Shown: positions 15,172 through 17,470 of the stretch, in pieces
Layout of the letters: every line of letters starts with the position of its first letter
Position numbering within the stretch: the first letter of the stretch is position 1
Translations under genes and position numbers: made by a program
Source of the DNA: Bryobacterales bacterium
GTDB taxonomy: Bacteria; Acidobacteriota; Terriglobia; Bryobacterales; Bryobacteraceae
Assembly (NCBI GenBank): GCA_003487005.1
Contig: DNFG01000135.1
Location: 8,495-25,964 of the forward strand
DNA: 17,470 bases
Direction of reading: 5' to 3'
The notes under the pieces: model-generated
Database searches by the model: none
What the model saw: the letters and a program-made list of their open reading frames with translations, nothing else
Told to the model about the DNA's origin: nothing

Positions 15172-16432
15172 GGGGTGTCGCCTGCACTTCAAACTCTACC
15201 GCGGCATAGATGGGAAAGGGGGGCAGTTGGGCTTCGAGGCCGCCGATTTCACGACGGAGGGGCAGTTCGGCGGGCGGGTGACCGGGAAGATGAATGCGGG
15301 CCGCAATGGCCGGAAGGGCGAGTTGAAGGACGACGGGATGAGCGGCGGGCCGGAGGGTGTAGTTCAGGAGGTGGAGGACATGGCGGTGCTGCTGGCGGGC
15401 GTGGCGGAATTGGAGGGCAGAAGCATTGAAGAGGCGGAGGGCGTCGTGGCGGCGGCTCATGAGGAGGTGGGCATCGCGGGCGAGGAGCCAGGGGTCATCA
15501 AATTCGGCGCGGGCAACGGCGATGCGGCCGTTGCCACAGTGATGGACGCGGAAACGGGCGGGCGAGGGGGTGAGCGGACGGTCGAGCCGCCAGTCCTTGA
15601 GAGCGGCGGGCATGGCGATCAGGGTGCCGCCTTTCTCGACCCAGGGGCGGACTTCCGCGGGGACCGGGGTGGGGTCGCACCAGAGGAGTGCTTTGAACGG
15701 AGAAAGGTCCGACGGATTGAGACGGGCGCGGTCGAGAGGGACGAAAGCGATGCCGAGGCGGGTGGCGAGGAGGAGGGTTTCGGTGCTGATGTATTCGTTT
15801 GGTCCGGTGAAGTCGCTGGCGATGGCGAGGCGGGCGAAGGGCTGGAAGGATTGCCACGCGGGGCGTTCGTCCATCCAGCGGTGGGTGGCGAGGAGGGCGT
15901 CGAAGGACTGGCGGGCTTCGGGTCCATTGCGGGCGAGGGCTTCGGCGTGGGGGGCGACGAGGGCGAGGGGACGGCGGGCGCCGTAAGCCCAGGCTTCGAG
16001 GAAGGCGAGTTGGTAATGTTGCCAGCGGAGGGTGCGCGGATCCTCGGGCAAATCGGAGCGAATCCAGATCGTGGACTGGGGGGCGCGGGCGCGAGCCATC
16101 TCGATGAGCCAGCCGTTGGCGTCGAGCCAGGGGGCGCCGGTGGGACCGGCGGGTTCGCTATCGCCGCCTTTCTGAGCGAGTTCGGGCCAGAAGCCGTCAC
16201 CGATGGCGGCGAGTTCGCCGGGGTGGGTCCAATCGAGTTCGCGCCAGGAATGCCAGCGCAGGCGGTCAGGGCAGATGAAGCCGGCGGCTTCGGCGGCGGC
16301 GCGGATAGAGGAGAGGGACGGGGGGACGAGGAGGCAGTTGTATGGGGAACCGGCCAGCAGTCGCAACAAGGCGGGTTCGGCCCAGGATTCGGGCCACTCG
16401 AACGGGACCCAACTGGCGACTGGACCCGCCAT
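15158..16432 (-). CDS. Unrecognised 424-residue protein, possibly glycosidase-related
   Basis: No family was recognised with confidence. It has no signal peptide and no membrane helix. The N-terminal half (about 30-190) alternates strands and helices and is rich in tryptophan, as in sugar-active TIM barrels, but no catalytic pair stands out. Residues about 200-275 (ending ALLWCDPTPVPAEV, then WVEKGGTLIAMP) resemble the class-I amidotransferase-like trimerisation domain found after the barrel in GH42-type beta-galactosidases. The C-terminal part (290-424) looks beta-rich. It starts 9 bases after the foldase stop without a clear ribosome binding site and overlaps the DUF362 gene by 14 bases, so the three genes form a tight operon. 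The coding call is supported by its C-ending codon bias and tight gene junctions. Confidence 0.75.
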   Translation of the reverse strand: MAGPVASWVPFEWPESWAEPALLRLLAGSPYNCLLVPPSLSSIRAAAEAAGFICPDRLRWHSWRELDWTHPGELAAIGDGFWPELAQKGGDSEPAGPTGAPWLDANGWLIEMARARAPQSTIWIRSDLPEDPRTLRWQHYQLAFLEAWAYGARRPLALVAPHAEALARNGPEARQSFDALLATHRWMDERPAWQSFQPFARLAIASDFTGPNEYISTETLLLATRLGIAFVPLDRARLNPSDLSPFKALLWCDPTPVPAEVRPWVEKGGTLIAMPAALKDWRLDRPLTPSPARFRVHHCGNGRIAVARAEFDDPWLLARDAHLLMSRRHDALRLFNASALQFRHARQQHRHVLHLLNYTLRPAAHPVVLQLALPAIAARIHLPGHPPAELPLRREIGGLEAQLPPFPIYAAVEFEVQATPHADA

Positions 16433-16441
16433 GATGCGCGG

Positions 16442-17470
16442 CTACTTCTTCTCGAAGCCGGGGGCGAGGGAGATGGCGAGGTAACTGGAGACCTTGGCGT
16501 CGTTGCGGCAGGCGTCGACGTAGGCGTTCCGGAGGAGCTGTTCCTTGCGGTTGCGGAGGGTGTCGCGGATGTCCTGCTGGACCTTGGGGTCGTTGAGTTC
16601 ACGCTGTCCGGCGGGGACGCGGGCCATGACCTTGAGAATGCGGTAGCCGACGGGGGTCCGGATGGGGGCGGAGACCTGGCCGGGGAGCAGAGTGAGGATC
16701 GCTTTGCGGGTTTCGGCGTCGGCGTTAATGAGAGCGGATTCGGGGACGAAGCCCATGTCACCACCGTTGGAGGCGGAGTTGGGGTCTTCGCTGTAATTCT
16801 GTGCGAGGGCGGCGAAATCTTCACCCTGGCGCAGGCGGGCTTCGATCATCTGGATCTTGCGGCGGGCCTGTTCGTCGTTGGCGGCCTTGTCGCGTTTGAG
16901 GTTGCGGACGTTGGAATCAGGCTCGGGGGTAACGATGATCTGGGCGACGTGATAGCTGTTTTCAGGGTAGTTGAAGGCGCCCTTGTTGGCTTCGAAGAAG
17001 CTGTTGATGTCCTTGTCGGTGATGGAGATCTGGGAGATGATCTCCTTGTTCATCAGCTTTTCGACGCTGAGGTCACGGCGGAGTTTGGACTTGAGTTCTT
17101 CGACGCTGAGTTTCTGGGCGTCGAGTTGCTTCTGGAACTCTTCCTGGGTGTAGGGGGCGCGGATCTCGTTGTACTTCGCGTCGACTTCGGCGTCGGTGGC
17201 GATCAGGCTGAGCTTTTCGGCGCGCTGGAGCATGATCTCCTCGTCGATCATGACGCGAAGGAGTTCGAGTTTCCGGAACTGGGTCTCGTCCTGGGACGTG
17301 CCTTCGGGCTGATTGGGGAACGCGCGTCCAAACTGCTTGTCGAGTTCCGCGTAAGTAATGGCGCGGCCGTTGACGGTGGCCGCGACGTTTGCGGGGACAG
17401 ACTTCTTGCAGCCCGCCGCAAACAGAATCAGCGCCAGCGCAGGCGCGCACCAGAAGAGCCGAAGGCCGGT
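16442..17470 (-). CDS. PpiC/SurA-like peptidyl-prolyl isomerase lipoprotein, 5' end outside the window
   Basis: 342 residues are visible; the start codon lies beyond the right edge, since the frame stays open to 17470. The first visible residues form a hydrophobic signal ending LILFAAGC, a lipobox-like site with the lipidated Cys at visible residue 21. This predicts a membrane-anchored lipoprotein outside the cytoplasm. A SurA-type N-terminal chaperone region follows (from VAATVNGRAITYAELDKQF at about 30), rich in helices, then a parvulin (PpiC) domain at about 173-283 with YHVAQIIVTPE and FAALAQNYSEDP, GGDMGFVP. It would help fold exported or outer-membrane proteins by proline isomerisation. 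An internal ATG at 17251 could be mistaken for the start but would remove the signal. It is the first visible gene of the minus-strand operon. Confidence 0.9.
   Translation of the reverse strand, partial: TGLRLFWCAPALALILFAAGCKKSVPANVAATVNGRAITYAELDKQFGRAFPNQPEGTSQDETQFRKLELLRVMIDEEIMLQRAEKLSLIATDAEVDAKYNEIRAPYTQEEFQKQLDAQKLSVEELKSKLRRDLSVEKLMNKEIISQISITDKDINSFFEANKGAFNYPENSYHVAQIIVTPEPDSNVRNLKRDKAANDEQARRKIQMIEARLRQGEDFAALAQNYSEDPNSASNGGDMGFVPESALINADAETRKAILTLLPGQVSAPIRTPVGYRILKVMARVPAGQRELNDPKVQQDIRDTLRNRKEQLLRNAYVDACRNDAKVSSYLAISLAPGFEKK

Noticed and set aside
17251..17251. ATG at 17251 as start of the PpiC/SurA-like gene
   Set aside because: The frame continues upstream to the window edge and encodes a lipoprotein signal and the beginning of the SurA-type domain, so this Met is internal.

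Overview
The window is a GC-rich bacterial chromosome segment carrying about fifteen genes. Twin-arginine-like signals on small secreted enzymes, a DUF1080 protein, a DUF4097 protein, a DUF362 protein, a stand-alone PilZ protein and a lipoprotein PpiC/SurA-like foldase fit an Acidobacteriota genome, most likely a Bryobacterales/Solibacter-type organism. That assignment is inference from gene content and style, not from a marker gene. No rRNA, tRNA, CRISPR array, insertion sequence or integrase was seen.

Layout. 1-1678 (minus): an ABC-2 exporter operon, ATPase then permease with a 4-base overlap; the permease runs off the left edge. A good sigma70-type promoter lies upstream at 1784-1813. 1910-2215 (plus): a small PilZ protein. 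2401-4553 (minus): a six-bladed kelch propeller followed 17 bases later by a polysaccharide pyruvyl transferase-family protein. 4597-5388 (plus): a Tat-type polysaccharide deacetylase. 5432-7021 (minus): a membrane-anchored HtrA/Deg protease with two PDZ domains, whose terminator lies inside the 3' end of the deacetylase gene. 7314-10364 (plus): a 1016-residue protein with phage-tail-like beta modules and a TIM-barrel-like C-terminus. 10480-14047 (plus): a zinc-ribbon membrane protein, an alpha/beta hydrolase, a secreted DUF1080 protein and a DUF4097 repeat protein. 14044-17470 (minus): a PpiC/SurA-like lipoprotein (cut by the right edge), an unrecognised 424-residue protein and a DUF362 protein. 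The last of these meets the DUF4097 gene tail to tail with overlapping stop codons.

Much of the window concerns the cell envelope: export (ABC), periplasmic protein folding and quality control (PpiC-like lipoprotein, HtrA), glycan modification (deacetylase, pyruvyl transferase, DUF1080) and predicted secreted beta-structure proteins (kelch, DUF4097). The genes do not form one obvious pathway.

The entry most worth a second look is the 1016-residue protein, which looks like a phage tail component standing alone among housekeeping and envelope genes. A second striking feature is base composition. The plus strand is G-rich throughout, so plus-strand genes prefer codons ending in G and minus-strand genes prefer codons ending in C. 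This creates many long false reading frames opposite real genes.
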